A stretch of DNA of 47,073 nt from Anaeromyces robustus (lineage: Eukaryota > Neocallimastigomycota > Neocallimastigomycetes > Neocallimastigales > Neocallimastigaceae), in NCBI GenBank assembly GCA_002104895.1, contig MCFG01000471.1:1-47073 (forward strand). Direction: 5' to 3'. A program made the position numbers and the translations under genes. A model generated the notes under the pieces. That model saw only the letters and a list, made by a program, of their open reading frames with translations, did not search any database and was not told the DNA's origin. The stretch's first letter is position 1, and every line of letters begins with the position of its first letter. This document shows positions 1 through 19,979 of the stretch, piece after piece.

Positions 1-72
1 ATAAATAAATAAATAAATAAATAAACAAATAAATAAATAAATAAATAATATATATATATATATATATATAAA
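1..72. repeat. AAAT tetranucleotide array followed by a TA run
   Basis: AAAT units with one AAAC variant run from the window edge to about position 48, and then alternating TA to about 71. The array lies just downstream of the last visible exon of the minus-strand kinase-like gene, so it is probably inside that gene's next intron. Confidence 0.9.
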
Positions 73-126
73 TAATCGCTAATAAGTTTTTATATTATTA
101 TATAAATAAATATGTTTTATATATAC

Positions 127-1599
127 CTTTTTTCCAGTTTTATTATGAATAGCATTTCTAACAAATCCACTTGAACCTTTTCCTAATTGTTTGGTAACTG
201 TAAAATCTTTAATATTTTTAGAAACTCTAATACTTTCATAATCACATTTTTCTTTATAAAATTCACTTTTTTTCATTTTAGTTATAAAGGAATTAAAGGT
301 CATTGGAATATATTTCATATTATTATTCTTTAAAACGTTAAATAATAAATGATGATTTTCATGGTCACATTCATCTTTAAAGAATAATAAAAGAACATGA
401 TCTTCTTCTAATGTATTTAAATAATGATTTGAATAAGTTAAAAGGTCATTTGTAAAATAATTAAAACAAGAATGAGTAGAATAAACAAAATTAATGTTAT
501 TCATGGAAGAACATTCTTCATTTAAAAATTCATTTCCTAAAATCTTTTCAAGTTTTTGACTATCATAAAGATTAATTACTGTATTATTTAAAATTCTTAA
601 TAGATTATAGGATATAAACCACCATAAAAAGAATACTTTCTTTTCATTATCAATATTAGAACCTTTTTTTTTTTTTAATTATATGAATATTTAAGAACAA
701 TTAAAAAATAATATTAAATATTAATAAAAAGAGTTATACTATACTATAATTATATATATATGTAATAATTTTTTTGTATATCTCATATAAATACCTTTTT
801 TCATATTTGAAAGTTCGAAACAAAGATTTTTGTGTAAATTAAGAATATCAAAGATGGTTTCCTGGTCAGAATCATTTTTTTCTGTATTTAAATGGTCATT
901 ATCATTGTTACTATAATGAACTAATGCAGCAGCTAATTCTGGAGTGGATAAATGAATAGTATTATTATTTTCATAATTATTATTTTTATTTTCTTTACTT
1001 CCGTAACAACAATTATAATAATTGATGACTTCAAGATCAAATTCTTTTAAATATCTACAACGAATATACCAACAAATATGGTAAGTCCAATTCCAATAAT
1101 TTTCAATTATTTTATTTTTAAAATTTATTGCTTCAAGATCATCATTAGAATAATTAAATTGGTCTTTTAAATGTCCAACCATTAATTGATCTGAAAAAGC
1201 AAGAGTATTTAAAATACTTTGTACCGTAATAATATTTTCATCATTTTGATTTTTATATGGAATTGAATCATTAATACATCTAAAGTATTCATAAAATAAA
1301 ACATTTAAAATAAAGTAAGAAAGAAATATATATATATATATATATAAATATAGATAATTAAATAATAATAATCATAATATATACATACTCCGTTGTTTTA
1401 AGAATAAGTTGAGGGTCTTTACTAATAAATGGCATCCATGATGGAAGGATGGCTTTTTCTATGAATATTATTTTATATAATATAATATTCCAATTATTAG
1501 TATTTTTAATTTTTATATTATAATATCATTATATATGGTTATTAATATATTAATATTATTAATATTTTTACCAATATTTCTTGAATTAAATTGAACCAT
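127..1599 (-). CDS. Putative protein kinase, 5' part only; continues beyond the left edge
   Basis: Model with exons 1572-1599, 1389-1458, 795-1279 and 127-662, all junctions in frame, giving the first 373 residues. The start ATG (1597-1599) has A at -3. The final 26 residues contain LGKGSSGFV, which matches the glycine-rich ATP loop of a eukaryotic protein kinase (FTVTKQLGKGSSGFV, then GKK). The catalytic lysine, HRD and DFG motifs would lie outside the window. I do not recognise the roughly 345 residues before the loop: they are rich in aromatic residues and Asn, have no obvious signal peptide, and contain stretches such as WNWTYHICWYIRCRYL. One ambiguity is that without splicing at the final donor (GTATAT at 126), the frame reads on as VYIK, which resembles the VAIK lysine motif, before a stop at about 79. 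I prefer splicing, because a protein ending there would have no kinase domain. Kinase assignment moderate, exact substrate unknown. Confidence 0.68.
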
Positions 1600-4119
1600 G
1601 ATGACTTTTTTTTTTTTAAATTTTATTAATTATTAATTTTTATTAACTATTATTTTGAATTATATATATGGCTATATATATATATATATTCTTATAATTT
1701 TTTCTTCTTTAAAAAAAAAGGTAAAGATTTACTTGTTTTATATAATTATAATAAAAATTATTATAATTATATATATCCTATTTTTTTTAAATAATTTTTC
1801 TCTTTGTTGTTATCTTTATTATGTCTTTATATATATTATATATAACCTTTTAAATAAAAATTCGTATTTTTTAATTTAATAATTAGTTTTAATTGATTTA
1901 ATAATATTAATTGTTCTTTATATTAAATGTTCTTGTAATAGGGAAAAAAAAGTTTTATATATAACAATAAACAAAATATATTAATATATTACCTATTTTA
2001 TAGTTTTGAACTATTACTATTTTAATATTGGAACTTTTTTTCTTTCTTCTTAATTATGCTTATTTATTAAATTATCTCAAAAAATAAGCGTTAATTTTCT
2101 TTCTTTTTTTTTTTTTATTCAAAAGGTTAATATATAAATATATATTTTATTCGTTTATTTTTAAAATTTAATATTAAATATTTATTCACAAATAAAATAT
2201 ATATATATATATATAATTTTTTTTTTCACAATTATTAATATATTATTTTTTATTTTTTTTTTAAATTAATGGTTTTTAAAATGGAATAATGTGGTCAATT
2301 TATTTTTTTATTTTCTTTTTTATTTGATTTTTTCCTTATTACTTATTGATAATTTCTTTTAACTTTACTTTTTTTTTTTTTTCCTTTTTCCAAATAATTA
2401 TAAAAAAAAGTATAAGAAAAGAAAAAAATAAATTTTTATTAATGTAATTATATATGGATGTGTTTTAAAAAAATAAGAGGGAAAATATATTAATTGTTTT
2501 TATTTTGTTTTGTTTTGTTTTTTGATTTTAAAAGAATATAATTATTATATTCATATAAATGTTATAGTTTTGAATAAAAATTTATTATTAATATTTTTTT
2601 TTTGATTATTAGTGCTAAAGCTAAGTTATGGTGATATGATGATAGAATGGATTTATTTTTCTTTTAAATCAAAGAAAAATATATGGAAAATGATGTATGA
2701 TGATGTGGATTTTTTTAGGAAAAAAAATGAACGTTTTGTGTGGGGTAGTTAACTTAGAACTAATACTTTTTTTATTCTCTTTTCTTTTATTACTTTTTTT
2801 TTTTTTTGAATATTTTTTAGATTTATTCTTTTTTCTTTTTTTTTTTTTATTTAATATTAATAATAAATTATTAATATTTCACTTTCTGTTTAGAAAAAGT
2901 AAGTACTTGTTTTTTTCTTTTCGTCTTTTTTATTTAAAAAATAATATAAAATATAAGGGTGAAATTTATATTGTTATAGTATTTTTTAAAAAAAAATATA
3001 AATATTAAAAATAATTTATTATAATAATAATATTATTTAATAAATATTATATAAAATAGTTAAAATATGTTGTTATAATGTTGTTATAATAAATATATTA
3101 ATATTTAAGAGAGTTAAAAATATAAGATATATTTATTTAATATATGTATTATGTATTATTATCTTTTCTTAATATATACTTTTTTTAACAATATTTTATA
3201 TTAAATAAATTTATTATCTTTTTTCTTGGTACAAGTTAAAATTACACTTTATTATGTACTTTATTATTAATTGGAATAATTAATTTCATATATTTTTTGA
3301 GCAATTATTATTTTAAATACTGTCATAAAATATTGATAAAATATATATATATATAAAGTAATTAATATAATAAATTTAAAAATTTATAAAAGTCATTTCA
3401 ATAGTTACTTTACTTTTATTTATATTAATTTATTTATTTATATTTATTTATAGAAATAATTAATGTACTTACTTTTCAATTTGTTTTATAAAGAATGTTA
3501 CAATATTTCACCTTTTTTTATTTTTAATAATCGCTTTGATTTATTTTATTTATTTTCTTTTTTTTTTTTACTTTTTTTTTTTTTTCTTTTTTTTTTTTAA
3601 ATTACAACAATTGAACCATATATGATTAATATTTTTTTTCTTCTTTTAGAATTTATTAAAATAGCACCTTAATAAATGATATATTAATTATCACAAATAT
3701 TAAGAGAATACTATAAACAATAAAAATATTATTGATATAGGTAATTGACTTTTAACTTAGTATTTTTCTTCTTAATGTTTTATATGAACTCTTTATTTTT
3801 TTATTTGTATCTAATATTTTTAGTTTATATATAAGGAACATATATAAATTTTAATTTTATTCTTTTAACTTTTATTTTTTTTTCTTCTGTAGGTATTAAT
3901 TGTTCCAAAAGATAATAAGACAATAATAATCATAAAAAAAATACAAATGTATTTTTTTTATTATATGCCTATTTATTATATAAAAAATTAGATAAAAGTA
4001 TTTAAAAAAAAAAGAAAAACTCTTTTTTTTTTTTATTTTATCTTTTTTTTTAATATAATATAATATCAATAGTAATTATTAATATTAAAGGCAAATAGTA
4101 TTATTATTAATAAAATATT

Positions 4120-4160
<41 letters not shown>

Positions 4161-5032
4161 ATCTCTTATTGATTGTTTATTTTATGGTTTATTATTTGCT
4201 TTTTGTTAGTTGTTAAAATTTTTATTATGTTTTGATAATGGTTTGATTTGGATTTTTAGTTATTTGAATTTTTTTTTTGGATTTAAAGAAAAAAAAAATT
4301 TTTTTTTATCTTAATCTTTTTATTCTCTTTTTAAATTCATATTTCATATGTTACAGTAATAATGACAATTTTTATTTTAAATTTTAAAATTAAATATTGA
4401 TTATTAATATTAAAAATCAAATATAAAAAATTAAATATTATTAAATATATTATTTATACTATAATATTTAATATAAAAATTAGCAAAAAAATATGATTTT
4501 TTATTTTATATTAATTTAGTAATTTTTTTAATTAACTTTTTTTTTAAACTTTTTTTATCATTCATTACCATTATTTTAAACTTTAATTTACAAAATATGT
4601 AATATAAAATATTTATTAAATAATATAAATAATATATAAAATAAAATTATATATTATATTATATTATATTATATTATATTGTATTATATAATATTAATTA
4701 TAGTATTTTTATTTTAATTTTTTAAAAAAAAATTTGATATATTATTTTATATATGTATTATTCATTTAATTAATTATAATAAATCAAATGTTAATATATT
4801 ATATAATATATTATTTAATTAAAACATACATTTTTCTATATTTTTGTTATATATATTGAATAGAATAAAATGAAATGAAATAAAATCAGTTATTTTTAAT
4901 TATAAAAAGATTATATAATTATAATATAGTGTTATTATAATTGAAGTAATTACATTTCATTAATAATCATTATTAATTAAAATATAAATATATACATTAT
5001 TTTTTTTTATATTATCAATCTTATACTATCAA

Positions 5033-5078
<46 letters not shown>

Positions 5079-6383
5079 TACTGCTTCTTTGCTATCTTTT
5101 TTATAACAAAATATAGTTTATTATCAAATATTTGTTTAATATATTTATTTTATTTAATTTAAATCATTTGCTTTATTTTTTTATTTTTTATTTTTGATTA
5201 AATATATTATATATATGTAATATAAATTTTATTTATTTAATATTATATAATTAAAAATAACTTGTGATAATTATCAATAAAACTAAAAAAAAAAAAATTG
5301 ATTATTTCATGAATCCAATATTTTTTTTATAGTTTTTGAATTCAGTTTTATTTTATTTTAAATTATATATATATGTTATTTTAATTATTTACTCTTACTC
5401 TTTATTTTTCTTTAAATAAATTATCAATTCTTTTTTAAGATAGTTAAAAGATTAAATTATTCATATCATAATATATATCTTCATAAAAATATAGGATTTT
5501 AAATATAATGAATTTAATTTATTATATTTTTTTAAAAAGTAATTTTTTTTTACAGATTGCCTTGCCGTAAAAATTGAATTATTTTTATACGTTCATATAT
5601 TATTAATAATTAAAAATATATAAAAAAGAAATATTTATATTATTATATTTAATATTAATATAAACATGAAATGAATGGAAAAAAAGAAAATAATATACTA
5701 ATTTAAAAACATTTTCGATTTTATATAAAAATTATTCATTAATTGATTATCATTTTATTATTATTATTATTAATTTTTTTTTTCATAATAAAAGTTTTAA
5801 TTCTATTACGATAGACTTAAAATTATGAAAAAAAATTTATGTTATTATTCAATTAAAAATTTTCAATAAAATTGTTTTAAAAAATTTTTTTAATTATTTA
5901 ATATTTCATTTAATTACATTATTTCATTATTTATTTATTTATTTATTTAATTGGGATAGATAATTTTGATGAAGGTATTATAATAAAATACCATTCTTAT
6001 AAATATTATAATAGTTCATAATAATTATTTATATAAATATTATTACTATTATTATTAGTTTCCTTTTTTTATTTTTTATTATTTTTTTAATTTTTTTTTT
6101 TTACTTTTTAGTTAAATGATTAATTTAACTTATGAGTACTCTATTGTATGCATTAAAATATATAATAAATATTATATTAATGTAAAATTATAATAAATAT
6201 TATACTAGTAAAAAATAATAATAATAAATATATATATTTAATATATATATATTTATTATTATTAATTATTTTTTATGTTTATTATTTATTTACTTAATTA
6301 CTTATTATTTTTTTAAATTAATTATTATTATTTATATTATAGAATTTGCTTTTTTATTCAATTTTATTTTGTAAATGTTATAT
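1600..6383. other. Gene-free AT-rich region between the kinase-like gene and OCT1
   Basis: This 4.8 kb stretch lies between the 5' end of the kinase-like gene and the 3' end of OCT1. It is almost entirely A and T, with many homopolymer runs (for example about 30 T near 4120-4154) and an ATT triplet array near 5033-5078. Open frames here encode only Phe, Ile, Leu, Tyr, Lys and Asn-rich low complexity and have no matching splice structure. I see no RNA gene. Confidence 0.75.
5033..5079. repeat. ATT trinucleotide microsatellite
   Basis: About 15 uninterrupted ATT units in intergenic DNA downstream of OCT1. Confidence 0.9.
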
Positions 6384-12183
<5,800 letters not shown>

Positions 12184-13904
12184 TTATCTAGAGTGACTCA
12201 TTGTTGATTCTTTTAAGGCAACTAATTGCTTAGTTCTGAATGTTTCATAGTGAACAATACCAGTTGTTTCAATTAAATCTTGAAGGTGAGTTCTAGTTAA
12301 GAAGTTTCTAAGTTGTGAGAATTCACAGTGAGTTTCATCTTCAACTATAATTATTATTAGTTAAAATATAGGAAATAATAAATAATAAAAGATATATTTA
12401 TTCAGTATTAATATATATTTTTATATAAATATTAATTATAGTTAATTATATATATATATATCAAATAAACTTACTGTTAATTGAACCCCAACGAGTCTTA
12501 CGACCACGAACAGCCTTACCATCAACAACAACATTTCTTTCGGAACCAACAACAGCAAATGGAATTAAGTCCTATTTAAATTATATAATTATAATAACAA
12601 ATTTTAATATATAAAATATAAATAACAAGTTAATTTCAATAAATTATTGTATTTTTGTAATTTTTAAATATTAAAAATAATTACATATTTATATTATGCT
12701 GTTTTTTAATATTATCAATATTTTATAAGATATATAAAAGATATTTACTCTCATTTCTTGGTTTAAGGCCTTTTCAGCTCTATCAGCTTCAGTAACACTG
12801 TAATCATCGGTATCAACATCATCGTATGGGAAGAGAACAATGTTATTGAAAGCAAGTTCTTCCTTAATACGCTTTTTGAAAGCGGCACGTTCTTCTAAAG
12901 TTAAGGAATCAGCTTTAGCAATAACTGGAATAACATTACAAATGTCAGAAAGTTTCTTAAGAACAATGATATCAATTGGTTTAAGACTGTATTTTGATTT
13001 TTTATATTTATTTATTACATTCATAATAATGTATATATGGTTTTAAACATATTAATAAGTTGAAAAAAAAAAAAACAAAAAAAAAAAAAAAAAAAAAAGA
13101 AAAAAAAGAAAAGAAAAAAAAAATCTAATATTTACGAATGACCAGTTGGAGCAATGAAATATAATACAGCATGGATTCTAGTATCAGCAATTCTTCTATC
13201 TCTGTTTGGTGTTAATTCTTTACGAAGATATGTAGCATATTGATCCTTAATATATTTAATAATGGATTCCCAGCTATTATCATTTTATGTATAAGTTAAA
13301 ATTTATAAACCAATATATAAATATAAATATTTATATAACAGGTAATATGTAAATATATATGTATTAAATAATTATAATCACCAGTTTTCATTATTAATTT
13401 GATCACCGAAACCTGGAGTATCAGTGATACTTAATCTAAGTCTAACACCGTTTTCTTCGATAACTATTGATATTTATTAATGTTTAAATATAATAATTAA
13501 TATATTTATGTTTATGTTTCAATTTAAATAATGAATGTGGTTTTTAAATATATATTTAAAATGATAGTTACCATGAGTAATTGTGTTAATTTCAGTAGTT
13601 TGACGTATTGGGTCACTAGCTTTTTGAGTAGCCTTATTATCTAAAAGATGAGCAGCGAAAAGAGTATTAACCATAGTTGATTTACCTAAACCGGATTGAC
13701 CTAATAATATTTATATATTGTATTTAATTAATAATAAATCTTAGTCTAAAATTTATATTAACAATATATTATTATATAGTACTATAAATGTTTATAAATA
13801 TTTTATTTATATTATATTATACAGTTATATATATTTATATCAATTTATATTGGTTTATGTTTGAAAACAAAAAAAAAAAAAAAAAAGAATTTTAAATTAA
13901 TATT

Positions 13905-13936
<32 letters not shown>

Positions 13937-14943
13937 CTTTTTGAATATGTATTTTATAAAAGATATAAAATACATCTATAATTGAAATAATTACTGTTTA
14001 TTTATTATAAAAATTAAAGTTTGTAATATTTTAAATAATAGTTGTCGATTTGGTTTTTTGTCTCTTCTGTTCATACGTGGTAAAAATTTGACGTAAATAG
14101 TATATATATTTACAAAATTTTTATATTTGTTATTTATTTGTTTATTATTATATTTTTATTTTATATTTATTTGTTTATTTTTATATTTATATTTTACAGG
14201 AATGATTATTGGTTTTTAAATTATTATCCTTGTTTTCACATTTTGTTATAATTTTATTTATCAATTTTACAATTGTTATTATTTTTTATTGGAATAAATT
14301 AAATATAAGGTTGAACATTTATAATTCATCTTGATTTATTAAATGTACATCTGTAAAATAATTTATTATTTTCCAAAAAAAGGAAAATATTGAACATAAA
14401 AACTTATTAATTTTCCTCAATTTTATACTAACCAACAACCATAAGATTTAGAGTAAAACCTCTCTTTACTAATTTCTTTTCAATTTGTCTAGTAATAGTA
14501 TCAAAACCGACATATCCAGTTAAAGTAATCTTTGTAATGGTTTTATAATTTTTGTTTGATTGTTTGTTTATTTTTATAATAAATAAATAAATAAATAAAT
14601 TAAAATAAATAAAAATTTAAATAAAATAAAATAAAATAAAATATTAGCATAATTATATATATTTTTTATTTATTTTAATTAATATAATAATTTTATTAAT
14701 TATGTTTATATTTTTGTAATATTGTTATCGATAAATAAATAAACATAATGAAAGTAACAATTTACTAATTATTTATTTTTATAATTAATAAATAATTAAT
14801 TATCAATTTTTATCATTAAAAAACAATATGATCTATTTTAATTTATTAATATTGAATTTATTATTGATTATATGAATATTCACTTTCTTATTTTCTGGAT
14901 TTTGTTGTTGAACGACGACTGGACTTTGTTGACCTTGTTCCAT
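12184..14943 (-). CDS. CDC10: Septin, CDC10-like (short septin without coiled coil)
   Basis: Eight exons: 14884-14943, 14433-14529, 13572-13700, 13382-13463, 13136-13273, 12749-12986, 12475-12571, 12184-12344. They encode 333 aa in frame, ending in TAA. Septins are GTP-binding proteins that assemble into filaments at division sites and cell cortex. The P-loop GQSGLGKST is at residues 53-61, the G3 motif DTPGFG at 111-116 and the G4 motif AKAD at 192-195. The septin unique region follows with RGRKTRWG, and the C-terminal HLQDLIETT ends shortly afterwards. Length (CDC10 of yeast is 322 aa), the GYVGFDTIT start of the core and the missing C-terminal coiled coil point to the CDC10 group. Exon 1 is the least certain: it codes for a Gln-rich 20-residue leader with a GTGAAT donor and CAAAG acceptor. 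Intron 2 is unusually long for this gene (732 nt). Confidence 0.94.
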
Positions 14944-16387
14944 TGTTATATTTGTTTATATTTATTATTATTAATAAAATCTATATTTATTGTTTTTGTT
15001 TATTTGATTCTAAAATAAAAAGAAATGATATAGTCTGTTTATATTAAATAATATATCTATATTTAATTTAAATATATATAATAATAAATAATTATTATTT
15101 GCTATTTATATAAAGATTTAATAAAAACAGATTAGTTTATGAAAATTTAAAAATATAAATTTACTTTACTCTTTTAGTCTATTATTTTTATTATAGTGTT
15201 AATTTTTTTTTTTTTTTTTATTTTTATTTATTTTAATAATAATAATATTATTATTAATTATTAATTATATATTTTAATACTTGTTTTTTTTAAATAGAGA
15301 TTAATATATTATGTAATATATTTAATACAAAAAACAATAACTCTACTATATATTATAATTGATTATATTTTATTAAATTATATTTTGTATTCATTAATGA
15401 ATTATTAAAAAAATAAAATTTTAAAATATATCATATATAAATTATATATAAATAATTGATATAATAATCATGAATCAAACATATTTAATATATAATATTA
15501 TATTTAATTATGTATCAACAATATAATGTATTTATATTTTTTTTACATGTTTAATGTTATGTATTTAATAATACCATACGTATTATACATTAATTTAAAA
15601 TTTAAATAATATACTACATTATACATTATATACTACATTATACATTATATAATTGATCCAATCATGTACTATATATATTTAGCCACTAATACATATAATG
15701 TATTAATTACTTTATATTATCAAAATCATTCTTTTATTATAAAAATAATATATAAATATTTTATATACATTTACATTACATTATTATTTTATATAGCGGT
15801 ACATTACTAATTATTATGTATATAAAAAAATAATATAATTTTTATTTGAATTATTTATTTATGAATAATTTAGTGAATAAAAGAAATTTTACCAATACCT
15901 ACTTGTTTTATTATAATTAGCATTTTTTTTAGTATAATTAGTATTATTTATGTATTATTAATCATAATATATGATAATTTTTAATATATTATGTTTGTTG
16001 ATGATTAAAAAATTATTACTATTAATACAAATTAAATTATATTTTATTTGATATTTTATATCTTAAATAATGATATGGTAAAATTAATATGTAATATAAA
16101 TAATTATACTAATAAAATTGAGAAATTTAAAGAATTGGAATAATTATAAAATTTTAAAATTCAAAATAATATTAATTATTATTAATTCATATAAAGTATA
16201 AAAACAAGTAAATTAAATAAAAAGATTGGGTTAATTCGAATGAATAAATGCATTTTTTTTTTCATATATTTTATTTTCATTTCCATTAATAATAATATAA
16301 TATGATAATAAAGAAAAGACTATATCAATAATAATGATATAATTGTAATAATTAATAATAACGTTATAATAATAATAATAATTAATA

Positions 16388-16820
<433 letters not shown>

Positions 16821-17619
16821 TATAAAAATTAATTTTATAATGATGATATATAGTTATATAAATAATAGTTTAATATTTTTATAATTTAATTTTATAATAA
16901 ATATTTCCTTTTTATATAAAAAGGACATATAAGTTTTTTTTTAATATATTAAGACACTTAATTTTTACTTTATAAAAAAATGAAACATAAATGAAACATA
17001 TTAGTAAAGGTGAAAAATAAGAAATTTTAAATTAATAAAAGAATAAAGTAATAACGAAAAAAAATATCTAAGGATAATATTCAAGATTATAGACAAAATC
17101 CTTTTCAATATAGATAATATTAATATAATTTTTGAATGAAGCATTATAATAATTGATTAACGATTATTAATTATTAATCATTAATCTTAAGACTTATTAT
17201 AATAAACTAAAGATTTTAAATACAGAAATTATATTTTTTTTATCTTGTTTCTATTCTAAAACCCCTTAATTTACTATAAGTATAAAACAGAAAATGAAAA
17301 GGAAAATAGTATTACAAATATATTACGTATAACAAAAAAACTACCAAAGAAATTAGTTATATAATAACACTAAAAAATACAATTTCTGTATTTAATATTT
17401 AAGTATAATAGTAATATGAGTAATAGTTACAATACTATCAACATATTATTAGTTTATCTTTGAAAAAGAATATTATACTTTTCATAATTAATATATATCT
17501 CCTTAAAATAGTTAGTGTAATTATAATTTGTATGACAAAAATAAAATATTTTATAATAATCAATTTATAATAATTTCATGATATTTATAATATTAAGTTA
17601 TATATTATATTATTTTTTA

Positions 17620-17765
17620 AGAAATTATTTAAATTAAAAAGTTGTGTGTGAAGTGTTAAAGAAATTATTAAATTAAAAGTTGTGAAGAGGAAGAGGAAAT
17701 TATTTTAATTAAATATTAAAAGTTGTGAGTTAATTAAGGAAATTATTTAAACTTAAAAGTTTTAT
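17620..17765. repeat. Diverged tandem repeat, about 4 units of 35-50 bp
   Basis: The core GAAATTATTTAAATTAAAAG followed by TTGTG occurs about four times with changing spacers (GTGTGAAGTGTTAAA, AAGAGGAAGAG, AGTTAATTAAG). It is intergenic and of unknown meaning. Confidence 0.65.
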
Positions 17766-18210
17766 TTTTGTTATAATATAGTTTTTATTTTTTGACGAAT
17801 TTTAAATAATATTTTCCTTTATTTTTGTTATAATAATTAATTATAACATAATTAAAGATTCATAGTAAAACTATAGATATAATAAATGATAAAACAGAAA
17901 TAAATAAATAATAAATAAATAAAAAAAAAAAGAAAAAAAGAAATCTTATAATTAAAATTCATAGAATATCTCATGACAAAAATTTTATATAATAAAATTT
18001 AATATTATCTTTTTGTATTATTTTTTTTTAATTTTTATTTCTGTTTTAATTTTTATATTTTTTTTTAAAAAGTATTTTTTTAATATTTTTATTATATTTT
18101 TACTATATTTTTACTATATTTAATTATTTAATTATCAAATAACTACATTTATTTAATTATGTTTAAACATTATCTATATAAATATTAAGTAATTAAATTA
18201 AAAGGATAAA

Positions 18211-18338
18211 AGATAGTTTTTATTTTTATTTTTATTTTTTTTTATTGTTGTTTTCTTATTTTCATTATTTAGATAAGATAGTTTTAATTTTAATTTTTAT
18301 TTTTTTTATTGTTGTTTTCTTATTTTCATTATTTAGAT
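18211..18338. repeat. Tandem duplication, two 64-bp units
   Basis: Units 18211-18274 and 18275-18338 share the block GATAGTTTT, then T-rich DNA, then TTGTTGTTTTCTTATTTTC and ATTATTTAGAT, with few differences. Intergenic. Confidence 0.85.
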
Positions 18339-19979
18339 TATGTTTAATGATAAGTATTTTTGATAACAATTATAAATTATAAATAAATTTGTTATTGTTA
18401 TTTTATATTTAAAATAATATAAAGATATTTAGGTGTAACAAATAGATATATATATAATATTAAAATTATTAAACAAAACAAATAATAAATAATATATTTA
18501 ATTTTAATTTTAATATTTTTATTATTAATAATTAAAAATTAATATTAAAAACTATTATAATTAAATTTTGCATAACTATTTTTATAATAATTTTATTAAT
18601 TATTTATAATAAAAATATATTATAGTGATATAATATTCTTTTAATTAATTTTTTTTTTCTTTTCGTTTTTTCTTTCTTCTTTCTTTTCTTTATGTTAAAT
18701 CATTAAAATATTAAATCTTCAATAATGTTTAATTATTGAAATTTAATATATTATGATTAATTAAATATTATAATATATTAAAAATTATATGAGTAACCAT
18801 AATAATATATTTTAATACTATTATTAATATATAATATAATGGAGATTAACCAATCATAATGACATTTTATATAAATAAATGTTATTCTTGTTGAAACCGC
18901 ATGTTATTTGTGAAAGGTAATACAATTTCAAGATTGTATATTATATATATTAATTATAATATATTATTATATTAAAAATCAATTTATTATTTAATATGTT
19001 TTTGTTTATTTTATTCCAATCATAGAATTGACCCTTCAAATTGTTTTTAATCTATTATATGTTGATTTTCTAAAAAATTATATATTTTATTTATTACTAT
19101 AATATATTATACTATACTTGTAATATATTTATTTTAAGAATTTTAATATATCATTAGAAAATTTTAATTAACAATTAAAGTTTTAAAATTTAAAAAATTT
19201 AAAAAAATAAATTAAATATTTCCTTTTTTATTATGTTTCGCTATTAAATTAACTTTCTATATTAAATTTTCAAAAAAGGAATGTAATAAATTATCAAATA
19301 AAAATAAATAATAGAAAGAATAATTAATATAATCTATTATTTGTAACTATTATTATTATTATTATTTCTGAAATAAAAAATTGGAAATAAAAATTTATAA
19401 ATTTTCTTTTCTTTTTTCTTTTTTCTTTTTTAATTTTTTTATCTAAACTTATATTTAATATTTATTAGTAATCGTTTTTTTAAAAAAAGAAATACAAGAA
19501 TAAAAAAAACGAGGATTTTGTAAATTTTCTTTAGTAGTTTAATAATATTAAATTATTATTTAATAACAACATACCAATAATTTATTAACACAAAAAAAGA
19601 ATAAGTGTATAACAAGTACATTTTTATAATATTTTAAGAAATAAAAAGGGTAATCTTGTCACAATTAATATAGCAAACATAGATACCCTTTTTATTTTAC
19701 TGTAAAATTAAAATAATCATAAATAAATAAAAGATTTAACATTGTATAATATTAATATGGTATTTTGAGTAATAATAAAAATAAAAGAAAAGACTATAAA
19801 AATTAAAGATTTACATTAGCAAAAAGACATTAATAGTTTAATTTAAAAAAAAAGAACAAGTTAAAAAAATAAAACACTTAATATTTAAGAAAAGTAAAAA
19901 ATAAAATAATCAAAATAAATTTTTTGAAACATCTTTAATTTAATATTTTTTAATAATTAAATAATTTTAATAATCAACA

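Noticed and set aside
2697-3008. Plus-strand Phe/Leu-rich frame that looks like membrane segments
   Set aside because: It is read from T-rich homopolymer DNA; hydrophobicity follows from composition.
12840-13046. Plus-strand frame of 68 aa
   Set aside because: It is antisense to septin exon 6, which carries the G4 motif.
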